Shown: positions 23,950-36,809, numbered from the stretch's first letter. The stretch is 64,000 bases of DNA from Panagrolaimus kolymaensis (GCA_028622995.1 JAJQJQ010000051.1:1848241-1912240); one strand, 5' to 3'. The notes: generated from the letters alone by a model not told the origin. Made by a program: numbers and translations.

Positions 23950-24140
23950 TGATAGTAATTTTCTATTCACCCAAATTAATTACTCTCAGTGACAGTAATT
24001 TTCAACAACAAAAAAATAGTTTATTTTTTCACTTACTCTCATCGATAGTAACAACAACACCCATATTCGCATCAATATTTACTTACTATCAATGACGAGA
24101 GTAACACACACCTCACTTGCTTCCCAATGAATTAATTACT
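23950..24140. repeat. Dense cluster of TTACTATC/GATAGTAA/TTACTCTC motifs
   Basis: At least seven copies of ATGATAGTAA, TTACTCTCAGTGACAGTAA, CTTACTCTCATCGATAGTAA, CTTACTATCAATGACGAGAGTAA and TTACTATCAA in about 190 bases. They start 36 bases after the Ras-like stop codon and so probably fall in its 3' UTR. Half of them pair as short imperfect palindromes. Confidence 0.55.
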
Positions 24141-27100
24141 ATCAATTTAAAAAATTTTCGTCCAAGATCTTATATTCAAGAAATCGATCAATTTTATATT
24201 ATTATTTTTTACACAAATATCAAAGAATTATTCAAACATATTTTATTTTTTACGCAAATATCGAAATTCAACGGCTTATTTTTGCTCTTTGTCCTGTGGC
24301 GAAATCATTTGTTCCGGATGTCTTTTTTTGAATGGACTATTTTTAAACTCAAACCTACCAACAAATTCTTTGTAAATCTTCACAAATATTTTTGTTCCAT
24401 TCATGCTTTTTTTTGAACTATTTTCAAAAAAAAGTGTGGTCTTGAAAAAAAAATTAAACAAAGAAGTCAGCCACAAAAAAAGAGAAGAAAAGCTTCAAAA
24501 AAAGAAAGAAAAATTGAATTAAATGGAATTCTCCTGAGACAACAACCAACACAGACAAAGAAAATATATTTCTTCTTTCATCGGCTGCTACTTTCTTTGC
24601 TGATTTTTTTGGAAGCATCGCCTTCTTTTTAAATGGACTGAAAAAGAATATTTATTTTGCAAATTGCAATGCCCAATGCCACCCATCATGGTTTGAGACA
24701 AGTCATCAACAGCCAGACTTCAAAAACTCAAAAATTTATCTTTCTGAGCTTTATGATGCTTACTGAAATTAAGCTTCTTCCAACAACAAACAAAAAATCT
24801 GTTCCATTTTGCTGAATGACAAAGAAAGAAAGAAAAAATATATTTCAATCCCTTCTTCTTCTCCTCCGCCTCCATCAGAAGCAGCAGCCATCGTTGTTGC
24901 CAATTCCATTGGGAGAATAAAAAATAAAGAAAAGGCGCTAATGGACTCTATTTTTTTTATTTTTTTGCGTGACAATAAATATTTTTAACAAAGAATAAAA
25001 AAAACGTCGACGTCGATTCCGGTGCAAATCTTTTTATTCTAAAAAATTCTTGGTTCTACAAATTTCTTGTTTTTTATTGTTTTGTTTCTTTAGTTTTTTT
25101 TACAAATACAGGAAATACGTATGTAATTTTATTATGTTTGTTGCAATTTGTATTTTATTTTTTATTTTTTACTTACATATTTTGTTTTTTGTTTTGTTAT
25201 ATCGTCGTCTTCCAATAAAATAAAATTTTATAATTTATTTTGCTTTAAAACATGGAAATTATAATAGAAGCTTAAGAAATTTTTATGAAAATAATAAGTT
25301 TCATGGAATAAAATAAAAATATTTAAAGATTTATTTAAAACTTTTATATTTTTGCCTTGGCCTTTTTGAACCCTCCATTTTTCTTTCCATTTTACCCATT
25401 TGTTAATGTAGCGCAGTGGATTGCTTCATTGTCTTTCATACCAAATGTTAAAGGTTCGAATTGAAGAAGGCTCTTCTTATTCCTTGTTATTTCTCATTGG
25501 TAAATTTCAAGTAAACAAAGAGCCAAAATTAAAACCAAAAAACGTGAAGCGATAAAAACGCGTTTGAGATAATTTTCAGCCAAACAAATTTCAATTCTTG
25601 GATCATTTGTGGTCAAAGTTATCCTACATTTTTTTAAATAAATCTTTACACTTTTTTAAAATTAAAAATATTTTGGTTTTTGTTTTACTTTTCCATTTGT
25701 ATCTTTGCATTTCAGAGAAGATTATCATGCATAATTAGAAAGAAAAAATGGAATACATTTATTTATGCACTTGCTTCTTCTTCTTCTCCCTATCCATTTT
25801 TTTCTTTGAGGCATAAAAAAAACTTTTATTTAAGTGTCCATTTTCGATATTCAATTCAAAGCCTCCTTTTAAAAAAAGTAAAGCTTTAAAATAGTCAAGT
25901 TGACGACTGACTTGAAAGATTTTTTTTTCTCTTTTATAATACTTTTCACTTACTTTTTCTGAACTTCTGAACTTGTCTGCGGCATCGCTCATTTTACTAA
26001 AATATTTGGCTTCGACATAATAAAATTATAATAATTATAAAATCTACAGTAATTAGAAAAAAGGTAAAATAAAATGGTTATAGTTACTGTCTTTTTTTGT
26101 TGTTGTGGGAAAGTTTATCGTTTAGAAGAGTCATTTCTTCCATTTTTGAATTTTTTTTTGCAAATTTGAATAAAAAAATTTTAAGGCATTTTTTTACAAA
26201 GCTTTAATTTTGCTGAAACTTTATTGCTTTTCTTTTTTTTGTTGACCTCCCACATTTTGATATCCTTCCTTTTTTTGGTTTTAAAACTTTTTTTAAAAGG
26301 GTCATTTTTCAAATTTCAAGTATCTACTTTATTTTATTTATTCTCTTTCATCTTCCAAAACTTTTTTTTGTGATGGCGTTTTTCAAAAAAAAAAAAACAA
26401 AAAAAAACTTAAATGTTATTTTCATTCTATATATGGAAGAAGTTTAGCTTCTTTTTTTTTTTTGGGAGAAAGAAATAAAAATAAAAAATAAAAAAAACTT
26501 CTTTTTTCTTTCAATTTTTTTTACGGATGCATTTAAAGAAAAAAAAATAAATAAAGAAAAGCAAAAAATATATGTATGTTGTCTCCTCTTTTTTCTTATT
26601 CTTATTTCTTCTGTGTTATGACAACTGACAACAACATTGGTATAAAGAGGCTCGACGGGAAGAAGACGATGCTTTTTTCTTCCATTTTAAGTAAAAGACC
26701 CCTCTTTTTTTTCTTTAAAAAAGTTTTTTTTATTCCGCCTCTATTTTAAGTCATTCAGAAAAAAAAAACCAAGCAAAAATATTTTTGAAGAAGAAGAGGA
26801 CGTCGTTGAGATGCCAAAAATGAAATGAAGAGAAAAGTGCTGGTAACAAAAACTAAATGGACTGGACTCGACTCAACTGAATTGCCGCTGGTGGTGGTCA
26901 GAAATGTTTGTTTATCTAATGTTTTTTTTTGTTTTTTGTTGGCACAGTCGAAGTGCATTTTTTTCTCAATGATTTTTTTGAAGAATCTTAGAAAGTTTAA
27001 AACAAGAAAATATTCTAAATTTTTTAAGAATTAAGTTTTGAAAAAAGTCAGCAAAACCCTTACAAATTCCCTGTTCAAATTTCGTTTTTATTTTTGTTTT

Positions 27101-28127
27101 GCGATTTTCAATTTTCTTTTGGTATTAAAACTAAAATACTAAAAAAAATATTTATGGTTAGATTCCACTGTCTAATTTTTTGAAAATATTGTCAAATTAG
27201 TAATTGTAAAAAATTTATTGTTAAAGTTTTTTTTAAAATTTATTTAGGATAAATACCAAAAATTAGGGTTTTCTATTTTAATTTTTACATAAATACACCG
27301 AAAATTCAGATCTCGATAATAATCCTTTAAATAACAAAACTCTCAAATGTTTACTGTATTTTTTTTTACTAAAAACAAAAGCAATTTTTTTTATTCGAAC
27401 ATTCTTTTTTGAATAGCTAATAATCAATCTTAAGCAATGTCTTCTTTAATGTACTTTCATTTTGACACAAAATCTCGATTAAAACATAAAAAGCAGCCAT
27501 CTTGTATTGCCACAGCCACAAAAAGAAATATGTCTAACTTTCGATATATTTTTTTTGATTATTTGACTCTTTTTTTGACGAATAACATAAGTTTTCTGTC
27601 ACTTTTTTTTTCTTCTAAAATCTTTTATCCTTTTTGATTTTGACCAACCTCAAGCTTTGAAAAAAAATTTTGTTTAAAAGCAGACGAGAAAAAAGCGATG
27701 CTTAACATTTCCTTTTTCTTTCATTTTTGCTTTGCTTATTCCTTCTTTTCGAAAAGTAGCCGCCGCCACCTGTTTCTCGACTTTTTTTTTTCTATATATT
27801 TTTTTTCTCTCGACGAAACAGCGTTTAAAAAGTTTTATTTTTCTATGCTTTTTCCATTTTTAAATAAGTATCTTTTTTTTAAACCAATTTAAAAAAAATG
27901 AGCATCGATGAAGAAGAAAAAAAGAGAAGAAAGAAATACGAATTTTATTAAAGAAAATTTTTTATAATTTAGTTTTCGTTTGAGATGCATAATTTATTTT
28001 TTTATCCGTTTTAAGACGCTATTTTGTGAACCAAATATTTTTTAAATTGAAACTAAAAAAATAATAATATTGGTTTCAGTTTAGTTATTTAGTTTTTTTT
28101 GGCATTTTTATTTATAAATAAATTCAA
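24141..28127. other. Intergenic region
   Basis: About 4 kb of A/T-run DNA between the Ras-like and EGF genes. Apart from the SINE copy at 25403-25492 I see no gene. A TTTCAG acceptor-like site at 28074-28079 lies 48 bases before the EGF gene start. Confidence 0.5.
25403..25492 (+). repeat. tRNA-derived SINE, copy 1
   Basis: The head has an A-box-like TGTAGCGCAGTGGATTGC, a CTTTCAT loop and a B-box AAAGGTTCGAATTG. The tail is GGCTCTTCTTATTCCTTGTT. Head and tail are shared with the copy at 31027-31132 on the other strand. This copy lacks about 16 bases after the B-box. The CTTTCAC/T loop suggests a tRNA-Glu (UUC) source. Confidence 0.7.
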
Positions 28128-30562
28128 ATGTCGCCATTAGATGATTTTTCAATACAAAGTTTAACTGAAATTATTAATGCTGGTGTTTCATCTAAATTAG
28201 TTTATGGTAAGTTTATTTTTTTAAATGTTACTAACCTTCAAGACCTCGAGATTCCAGCAAAAAAAAAGTCGAAAAACTTTTTATTCTAATTTCTCTCAAA
28301 AATAAAATAAATAATTTTCCATTCCTTTTTCGCAATAGGACCATAATTTTTTGTTAATACTTTTCAGAAGGTAGTGTATGTGATGCATATCCATGTTGGA
28401 ATGATGGAGCATGTGTCAAAACAAATTCCACAACCCATGGTTATTTTTGTATGTGTCTTTCATCATTTTCGGGTGAACATTGTCAATTTCAAGTAAGCCT
28501 CGTTTTTAAAGACTTTAAAAGGCTCTAATTTTCTGCTTCATTTCTTGCTTCTTGCTTTATTTTTGCGTTTGCTTGAATAAATAAAAACAAATAAGTTTTA
28601 AAAAATTTTATTTCTTTCAGGTAGAAAATAATTGTACATCAATAATTTGTGAAGCGGGTTCTTTATGCTTTCCAGAAATTTCTAATTGTGTGCCTTTAAC
28701 AAATTTATGTAAGTTTTTCTCCTTGAATACTAATAAAAAGATTTTTGGGGTAAATTTTTACAAATAAATAAAAGCTTCGTGGGCATTTTCTGGGATCCAA
28801 AAAAGAAAAAAGTTTTTAAAAAGCATTCGTAGATATCTAAGTTTTGGAGTCTCATAACGATTGGCTTTTTTTTAAAGCACTGTTATTGCTGCTATTTTTT
28901 GAATTTTAAGGTTCATGATATACATAATTTCCTAGCTAAATTGTTATAGGAGATTTAGATTTATTCTCGAGAGACATAATAATTTCTTTTTATTTTATTA
29001 TATGCGGCTATTATGTTGTCGTCTGTCACCAACAACAATAGCACTACTTTATTTTTAGTCAGTTTCCTAGTTTCCAAAAAGTTTATAGCTTTAAATGGCT
29101 CGTTTCCTAGTTCGAGAAAAGACGAATAAAAAATAATTTATGGATAATTTTATTTTGGAATAAAGCCTCCATAGTTACGTAATAATTTAGGCACTATTTA
29201 TCCATAAAAAAAATATATATATTTGTTTTAGCATCTTATCCAACATGCTCAAATAATCCATGCCATAATGGTGGACTTTGTATTACAATAAAAGATAGTT
29301 TTCAACGGTGTTTATGCCCTTCATTATATCAAGGTGTTTTATGTGAAAGTAAGAGTTTTATTATTTGTTTATTATCACCTACAAAATTTTTAAAACCCAT
29401 ATTTACAAAAAAAACTGTCACCCCGCTCTTTCGGCGCGAAATTTAATTTAGGACTAGGCGCTACGCGGGCCTTCGGCCCGCTATGAAGCTTTTCTAATGC
29501 AAATTATTACGAAAATTTTGTCATTAATTATTTGATTTTTACTCTGGAAGATAAGATCAACATCCAAGACAAATTTACTTCTTTAAGGCCCTCTCAGCTT
29601 GTTCTAAATCGCCCCTAACAATTCCCATAGCATTTACTAATCAATTGCAAACGAATTCTCAGCTTTCCCTCAATTGGATCCTATAAAACCATTTTCAAAG
29701 ATCCCCAATTGTTAATTGCTCCTTAAAGTTAACCACCGCTATTAACCGCTTCATTTTCATTCAATGCAAATGAAAGCTTACTTCCTGGCACTTTCATTCA
29801 CATTTATGCTAATTTTTATCATTTATTTTCCTTTTTCCCATGAAACATTTCCAAACCCCGAACGAACGAAATGACGAAATGACGCACAATGAAAATTACT
29901 GGTTAGGATAAAAAGCTCAAGATTTTTGATACTCTAAAATTAAATATAAAGTTTTTAGTTATAAATTTGGAATATTTAATTTTTTTGTACGGCAAAATCG
30001 CAGCAAAATTATCTTCTTTTTTTTCTTACAAAAATATTTATTATTTTTTTCAGTTCCATCAAGTGCTGATTTAATTTCACATTTATCTTCAACATCCACA
30101 AGTTGGACATTTTTACAAACTTTATTACTCATTTCTATGATCGTTTTACTAAGTGCGGGATGTTTAGCATTTTGTTATGGTGGAAATTTAAGTTGTTATT
30201 TATTACTTCCAAATTCATCATCAAAAAAAAGATATTCTAAATGGAGAGATATACCTTCAGAAGATTTAAGTTGGGATCCTGAAGAAGATGATGATGATAT
30301 AATAAATATTAGAGTTTTTGGTGGTGGCGGAGGAGGTGGCTCAAGAAATAATTCAAATTCATCCAACGAAAATGCAGCAAACATAAATAATGAAAATAAT
30401 GGAAATAATGAAATTTATGAATCTATCGAACTTAAACCAACGAGGCAAATGAGAATTTCAACAACCTCGGAAACCTTTGTTTCATATAATCCAAGCAGTA
30501 GTAATCCTGGAAGTTTAAGGGATGACAATGAAATTCATCAATCATTAATTAACAACTTTTAG
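28128..30562 (+). CDS. EGF-repeat single-pass membrane protein
   Basis: Exons 28128-28206, 28368-28492, 28621-28708, 29232-29348 and 30054-30562 give 305 residues with consistent phases. EGF-like domain 1 is at about 30-66 (CDAYPCWNDGAC ... CMCLSSFSGEHC). A cysteine-containing linker follows (NCTSIICEAGSLC). EGF-like domain 2 is at about 101-134 (CSNNPCHNGGLC ... CLCPSLYQGVLC). A transmembrane helix lies at about 157-180 (LQTLLLISMIVLLSAGCLAF). The cytoplasmic tail has an acidic patch (DPEEDDDDI), a run of seven glycines, an Asn-rich stretch and YESIEL. It should sit at the cell surface with EGF domains outside. No signal peptide follows the chosen ATG, so the true first exon may be upstream. 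AATAAA at 30623-30628. Confidence 0.78.
28709..29231 (+). other. Intron 3 of EGF gene
   Basis: 523-bp GT-AG intron with ordinary AT-rich sequence and some mixed-composition patches. No other element is seen. Confidence 0.6.
29418..29497 (+). mobile_element. Helitron-like terminus in intron 4 of EGF gene
   Basis: A GC-rich island stands out in the AT-rich intron. It begins TCACCCCGC and holds a perfect hairpin GCGGGCC-TTC-GGCCCGC (29465-29481). Twelve bases later it ends CTAA before T. A GC hairpin shortly before CTRR|T is the 3' signature of Helitrons. The 5' boundary (TC after G rather than A) does not fit well, and no coding part is present. A further mixed-composition stretch to about 29900 could belong to the same insert. 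Confidence 0.4.
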
Positions 30563-31988
30563 TTTTAAAAAATTGTAAAATTATTTAGGGTTTTTTAATG
30601 CTCAAAACAACTTTTTTTTGTTAATAAATTAGATTTCTTTACTATATTTTTTTTAACAAAATGCCGCGATTATGGAAGAATTAATTATCGGTTTTTCTGG
30701 ATAATGGACACTTATAAAAAGTTTTTTAATGTCTTCAAAGAGAGAAGAGAGATGGAAAAATGGGAAGAAGCAAGTGCATAAGTAAATGTATTCCATTTTT
30801 GTTCCAAATTATGTATGATAATCTCTGAAATGGAAAACAAAAACCAAAGTATTTATCAAAGCAAGCAAAAAAATTTTAAAAATGTAGGATACCTGTGACT
30901 ACAACTTGTTCAAATGAATATACGAAATTTGCTTGATTGTTATTATCCTAAACGGTTAAGTCTATCACTTCACGTTTCTTTGATTTTAATTTTGGCTCTT
31001 TGTTTGCTTGAAATTAATTTTTTTATAATAACAAGGAATAAGAAGAGCCGTTTTCGATTGATAGCAGAGTGGAATCGAACCTTAGACAATAGGCGTGAAA
31101 GGCAAGGAAGCAATCCGCTACGCTACATTATCAAAGAGGATCTGTGTCAAAAAAAATTGGTGGTTTCAAAGATTTCTGGAAGCCCAAAAAAGATAATCAT
31201 CCTTTAAAAAATTGAAAATTTCAAAATCATCGATAGTTTGCTTGCAAACATAAATAATCATAATCTACAGAGATAACAGACACGAAAAAAAGGGAAAGCA
31301 ATTGAGCGTTGTCGACAACAACAATATTTTCCAAATCATTTGGCGCCAAAAAAAAGGAGAGAAGGAACTAACACAACCAATCAAAAAAAAAAGACTGATA
31401 AGAAAAAAAGCCAGTCAGAAAAAAATTGATGTTGTTATTGCCGATGAGAAAAAAAAGTGAGAGTGAAAGGGTATGTTTATTGAATAACAACACTCATAAA
31501 AAAAATATCAGAGACGTGCTTGTAAAAAAACATACACACATAACGCGAGACAAGAAAAAAAGAAAGATAGAGACGAGAAAGTTATTATTATTATTATTTG
31601 TTTTTGTGTGTGTGTTTTTTTTTTATTCACATCTTTGGAAATCATCAAAAAAATTTTCATCAATCGATTGTTTTTTCTTTTAAAGAAACAAAAAAGTTTT
31701 TTTTATTTTCTGGCTGCTTTTTTTATAAACGAGAGAGTCAAGTTTTTAAAATAAAATAAAAAAATACGCTGAAATCAATCGGCCGCCACCAGTTTTGAGT
31801 GCAAAAAAAAACGTGTGTGCTTTTATTATTTTTTTCTGTTTTGAACGCCAAAGAACTTTGAAACCTTGAAAGAACTTTTTTGTCCTTATTATTTCCATAC
31901 TTACACATTCATAATTTTGGTTAATAATCAATCAAGAAATATTATATTATTTCGGTTGAAAGGGTTTCCCTAAAAAACTTTATTCATT
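30563..31988. other. Intergenic region
   Basis: 1.4 kb between the EGF and ZnT genes, both on the plus strand. It holds AATAAA at 30623-30628 and SINE copy 2 (31027-31132). The remainder is A/T-rich and likely includes the ZnT promoter. Confidence 0.5.
31027..31132 (-). repeat. tRNA-derived SINE, copy 2
   Basis: Minus strand, about 106 bases. GATAATGTAGCGTAGCGGAT carries the A-box, CTTTCAC is the loop, and the B-box is AAGGTTCGATTCC. A partial acceptor-stem match (TGCTATC) follows, then the tail GGCTCTTCTTATTCCTTGTT shared with copy 1. It is the more complete of the two copies. Confidence 0.72.
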
Positions 31989-34403
31989 ATGAGAACTGAA
32001 TCAATTACTGAGCGAGCTCCATTAATAGATAATGGTGAAATTTTAACTGATGGGTAAGTTAGCTATTTTTCTAACTTTGTTTTTTGTATTAAAAGCCTAC
32101 TTTTGAAAACATTATTAAAAATTAAGAATAGTTCCGAAAACCCATAGCTTTTATTTGTTTGTGCCAAAAATTTTTTAGAACGAAAATCTTAAATTTAATA
32201 TTTTTTAAAGGTTGTTGCTTTGAATACAAAATATCAAAATTCCAGTTAGTTTTATAAAAAAATAAAATTTTTGCTTGGCATTTTTGAGCTTTTTTTATGG
32301 ATACTCTTTTTTTAGAACCTATTATGGAACTTCCAATTCTGTGGATGATGATTCAGATGCGGAAGTATTTCATTGTCATGGATTACGAATAATGCCTCAA
32401 GCAGAAACGAATGCAAAAGCAAAAAAAGTTTTATGGATTTCAATAATAATTTGTTTGGGTTTTATGATAGCTGAAATAATTGGTGGAATTTGGGCTCAAT
32501 CATTAGCAATTATAACGGATGCAGCGCATTTGTTAACAGATTTTGCATCTATGATGATTTCATTATTTTCTTTATATATTGCAAGTCGACCTCCTTCACA
32601 ACGAATGAGTTTTGGATGGCATCGAGCAGGTAAGAATAAGTAACCAAAAAAATAGATTTACAAATATTGGGAAGAAAATTTTTTTATAATAAAATAAAAT
32701 CTTTTGATTTGAAAAAATAAGTAACGAAAAAAATTTTCTTAAACTGCCATAAAAAAATTTTGATTCTTAGGATTATAGTAATAATATTGTATGTGTGAAG
32801 AAAAATAAACTCATCAATTTACCAGCTTGTGCTTTCAGTTGGATTGAAAATAGGAATAAATTTAATTTTGAAACGCTTTAATATTTTTTTTATCTTTTAA
32901 AAATAAATAAAAACTTAAGTTTTACCTACTCAAACCATTTACGTCGAGAATAAATATAAAGTTTAATATAAAAATAAAAAAAAAGAAAACTTTTAAAATT
33001 TAAATATTCAAACAACAAAAAAAAGTAAAAAAAAGTGTGAAGAAAATGCTACCTTTCTTTCTTTTAGACTTTTGAAAAAGTGATTTAAAAAATAAAATGT
33101 CTTTTTTTGCTTCAAAAGAAAAACAACTGTCTTTTGCATTTATTTTTAAACGAGATATCTTCACTAAAAAAACGCACCTTTGTTTAAAATTGATGAGGAA
33201 CAAAATAAAAAAAGAGCTTTTATTTGATTAAATAAAAAATTAAACTTTTTTCTGTGCCATTTTTTTCTTTCCTGAATTTATACAAAATTTTTGATTAAAT
33301 TTCCCTTCTTTTTTTTCTTCAGAAGTTGTTGGAGCTTTTTTATCTGTATTTCTTATATGGGTAGTAACTGGCGTGTTAGTCTTTTTGGCCATTCAACGAA
33401 TGATTTCACATGAATATGAAATAAATGCCACTGTTATGGCTGTAACAGCTGGAATTGGAGTTATAGTAAATATTGTGTAAGGCCACTATTTTTTCCATTT
33501 TTTTCTTATCCATCAAAAGACATTTTTTATTTTCAGAATGGGTATGACTTTATTTTTTGGTGGCGGACACGCTCATCATCACCATGGTGGTGGTGGAGGT
33601 CATTCCCATGGTGGCGGCAGTGCCTCCATTGAAGATCCCAACCATTCACATTCTCATGGAGAAGGAAAACAAAATATTAATGTTCGAGCAGCGTTCATCC
33701 ATGTTTTGGGTGATTTAATTCAATCGGTTGGAGTTTTAATTGCAGCTTTATTAATTTTGTGGAACGTAAGTTACGATTTTTCGAGAGGCATAAAAAATTT
33801 GCATAAATTGATCGGAGTTTTTAGAAAGAATGGGCAATTGCTGATCCAATTTGTACTTTATTATTTTCGATAATTGTATTATTTACAACTATTTATGTTA
33901 TTCGTGATGCTTTAGTTGTTCTCTTAGAAGGTAAGCAAGCAGCTTATTCAAATCAACAAAAAATAATTTAATTTTCTTATATTTGTTGAAAGAAAAAACA
34001 CTCGAAGTGAAAAACACAAAAAAAAATCGATCTAAAAATCTTTCGAATTAATTAATCGCCTTTTTTCTGTTGTTGTTCTTAAGTTATTATAATTAGAAAC
34101 CATTTTTCACTTTTTTTAGGACGCCCATCAAGTATTGACTTTCGAACAGTATTATTTTCACTTGAAGAAATTAGAGGTGTAAAAAAAGTTCATGATTTGA
34201 GAATTTGGGCTTTAACCATGGATAAAATTGCGATATCGGTTCATCTCGAAATTGATCCAACATCTCGAGATGCCCAAGAAATTTTGCGTGAAACTACAAC
34301 CATGTTGAGAAATAAATATGGAGCTCATGAAACTACCATACAAATTGAAGGATATCAACATGATACATCTGAAGCATGTGAACAATGTATTCCGCCACGA
34401 TAA
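31989..34403 (+). CDS. SLC30 (ZnT/CDF) zinc transporter
   Basis: Exons 31989-32053, 32316-32629, 33323-33476, 33537-33765, 33825-33930 and 34120-34403 give 383 residues. Features in order: HCHGLR before the first helix, six membrane segments, and the zinc site HLLTD in TM2 (DAAHLLTDF about 94-102) matched by HVLGD in TM5. A His/Gly-rich cytosolic loop between TM4 and TM5 ([16 protein letters not shown]) is followed by a C-terminal CDF dimer domain ([20 protein letters not shown]). HxxxD pairs in TM2 and TM5 are the four-coordinate transport site of zinc CDFs. The protein moves zinc from cytosol into vesicles or out of the cell, usually by proton exchange. It resembles ZnT2/3/4/8 and C. elegans TTM-1 or CDF-2; which one is not decided. 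It converges on the UGT gene. Confidence 0.93.
32630..33322 (+). other. Intron 2 of ZnT gene
   Basis: 693-bp AT-rich GT-AG intron. No embedded element is seen. Confidence 0.6.
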
Positions 34404-34582
34404 TTTTATTTATTTTTTTCATCAAAACAAAATTTGTTTTTTTGTTTGTTTCAAAAATTTTGGGATTTTTAAATTATTTTTTATTTATTTAAATTACTTT
34501 TATTAATTATGAAAAAAAATCTTTATAAAGAAAAAAATTAGTTTCTTGGGCCAAGTCACACAGAACTTAAGATTTTCAAAAA

Positions 34583-36809
34583 TTACTGTAACTTTTGTTT
34601 ATCTCGATAAGCCATAGTGCAACAAGACCAATAATAAAGTCGAGAAATGCTTCGAAGAATTAAAAATGTTATGAAAAATGAAATAATTCCGCATGGAACA
34701 AAAATATCTAAATTATAATATTCAATAATTCCAACATCAGGAAAAGTAAAATCAAAATCATGTTTAATTGTGAATTCAGTCCATCGAATGAGGAGTTCGC
34801 TCGAATTAAATGGTCGATCAAGAATTAAAGAGCGAAGGCTTTGAATGGATTTGAGATAACTGAAAAATTAAGTTTCAGATTAAAAATTATTTTAAAATTA
34901 AAGAAATAAAATATTTTTACAAAAATTAAGAGTTTCAGAAATCTTAAATTTATATAAAAAAATTTGATTCGAGACTTAAAAAAGCTTAAGTTTCAGAAAC
35001 ATAATTTATTACTTTATTTAAAATTTATTTTTGTTTTAAACGAAATTTTTTTTTACCAATTTTAAAAACGTTTATAAATTTTTTCTAAAAAAACAAATAA
35101 AAATGCTTTTTCTTATTTTTAACTTACGTTTCATTCTCCAAAGTTTCCTTTAATTTCTGTGTCAAAGCTTCGGCTGAAAACATAGATTTTGGTAAATAAG
35201 TTCCAATATTTTTATTTTCCACAAGTTTAGCATTTCTTGGTTGATCCAAACTTAAGGGAATGCAAATAATTGGCGTTGCCGTTAAAATAGCCTCTTGAAG
35301 ACCATTAAATCCACAATGGCCAATAAAAGCCACAATTTTTTCATTGGCAAGCAAACTCGTTTGTGGAATCCATTTTTTCATTAAAACATTTTCAGGCAAA
35401 TTTAAATTTGAATCATCAAATTTCCAAATAAAATTAATATTTTTATTTAATTCAAAAAATTTAATAAATTCATTTTTCCATTTTGATGGGAAATTTTTTT
35501 CATTCGCTACAGTACCCAAAGAAACGATAACTATGGGTTTCGTGGACGCCGAAACAAAAGATTTAAATTCATTTTCTTCGACTGGTTTGGAAATATTTAT
35601 TCCAATACTTCCAATATTTATAATTACTGAAGAAATGGGTCGAGGATATTCCAAAAATTCAAAATCATTAACAAAAATTAATTTGGATTTTCGAACCAAA
35701 TCTCGAATTAATGGAAAATTTGGGCCAAATTGTTTATGAACAATTGAGTCATAATTGTTAAAATAAAATTTAGTTGCAAAAGTTGATAGAGAAGCATAAA
35801 GGGCGTTGGCAGCTCTTTCTCGGAATGATAGTTGATTAGTTGTGTTTGAAAAGAGTGCTAAAATATGAGTAATAAAAAGTTATGAAACAAATAGTTTTAA
35901 AAAATTTATTTTAAACTAAAAGTCTTTATTCTTTTTGCTATTAAAAAACAAAGATTTATTTTTATCGACGCCAATAGTTTTTAAAATTTGTAATTGGCTT
36001 GCTTACCTGGAACAAAACTAGGTGGACTTGGAATACCAAAAATTCTTGAAACTTGTTCAATAATTGGTGAACTTATTGTATACATCCATTTCGGAACTTT
36101 GGCATGATGCATCACCGCAAATGGACATAAATCATAATGATGTGTGAAAACCAAATCAAATTTTTCGTCTTCAATTTCTTTTAAAAATTTTGCATCGTTT
36201 AAAATAACTAAAAAATTAAGTTTTTAAAAATTTGAATATTTAAAAAAATATTTCTTACTTTTGCAACCAGAAAGAAATAAATCTTGAAATTTATTATTTG
36301 CTTCCCAATATAAATTTATACTGGGTTCTTCAAAAAGAAGACGATGCTCAAAATCAGAAAATTTATCAAAATCCATGGAAGAATTAAAAACTTGTAAATG
36401 GATTTCTCGAACGGATGAAACAGGATTTTTGAAAGCTCGAGTTTTAGGATTATATTCCGGTCGAATCATTACAACTTCATGTTGCTTTGAAAGGACTTCA
36501 GCCAAGCGATAACCAAAAACTAACTAAAAAGGAAAAATAAATAACATAAAGTTTTTATTTCAGAGAAAGTCTAGAGTCTCGCCACTAAATTTTGCGGTTT
36601 TATAAAATAAATATATGTTAATTTTAAATATTTTGCGCTAAGACAACTAAACTATTTTTTTATAAAAACTGTGTTTTTTGCTTTTGCCCCCACTTTTTAT
36701 TTACCTGGCTGTTGCTAAAAGTTGAAACAAATATTCCAATTTTCCCGCCATCAACATTTTTAATAAAGAATAAACCTATTAAAAATAGCAAGAACAAACT
36801 AAATTTCAT
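34583..36809 (-). CDS. UDP-glycosyltransferase (UGT)
   Basis: Five minus-strand exons, 36809-36705, 36523-36259, 36207-36007, 35857-35128 and 34859-34583, give 525 residues, the usual UGT length. Residues 1-20 are a signal peptide (MKFSLFLLFLIGLFF). The N-terminal acceptor-binding half has SNSQLVFGYRLAEVLSKQHE and FDLVFTHHYD. The C-terminal half carries the UGT signature WIPQTSLLA ... FIGHCGFNGLQEAI ... IPLSLDQPRNAKLV, where H and DQ contact the UDP-sugar. A membrane anchor (PCGIISFFITFLILRSI) and a short basic tail end the protein. It should act in the ER lumen, adding a sugar to small lipophilic molecules in detoxification or hormone turnover. FGHCG is more usual as THGG or THCG; the other key positions look intact. 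The donor sugar cannot be read. Confidence 0.92.

Noticed and set aside
35344..35739. 131-codon plus-strand frame
   Set aside because: Antisense shadow of the UGT exon that carries the signature motif.
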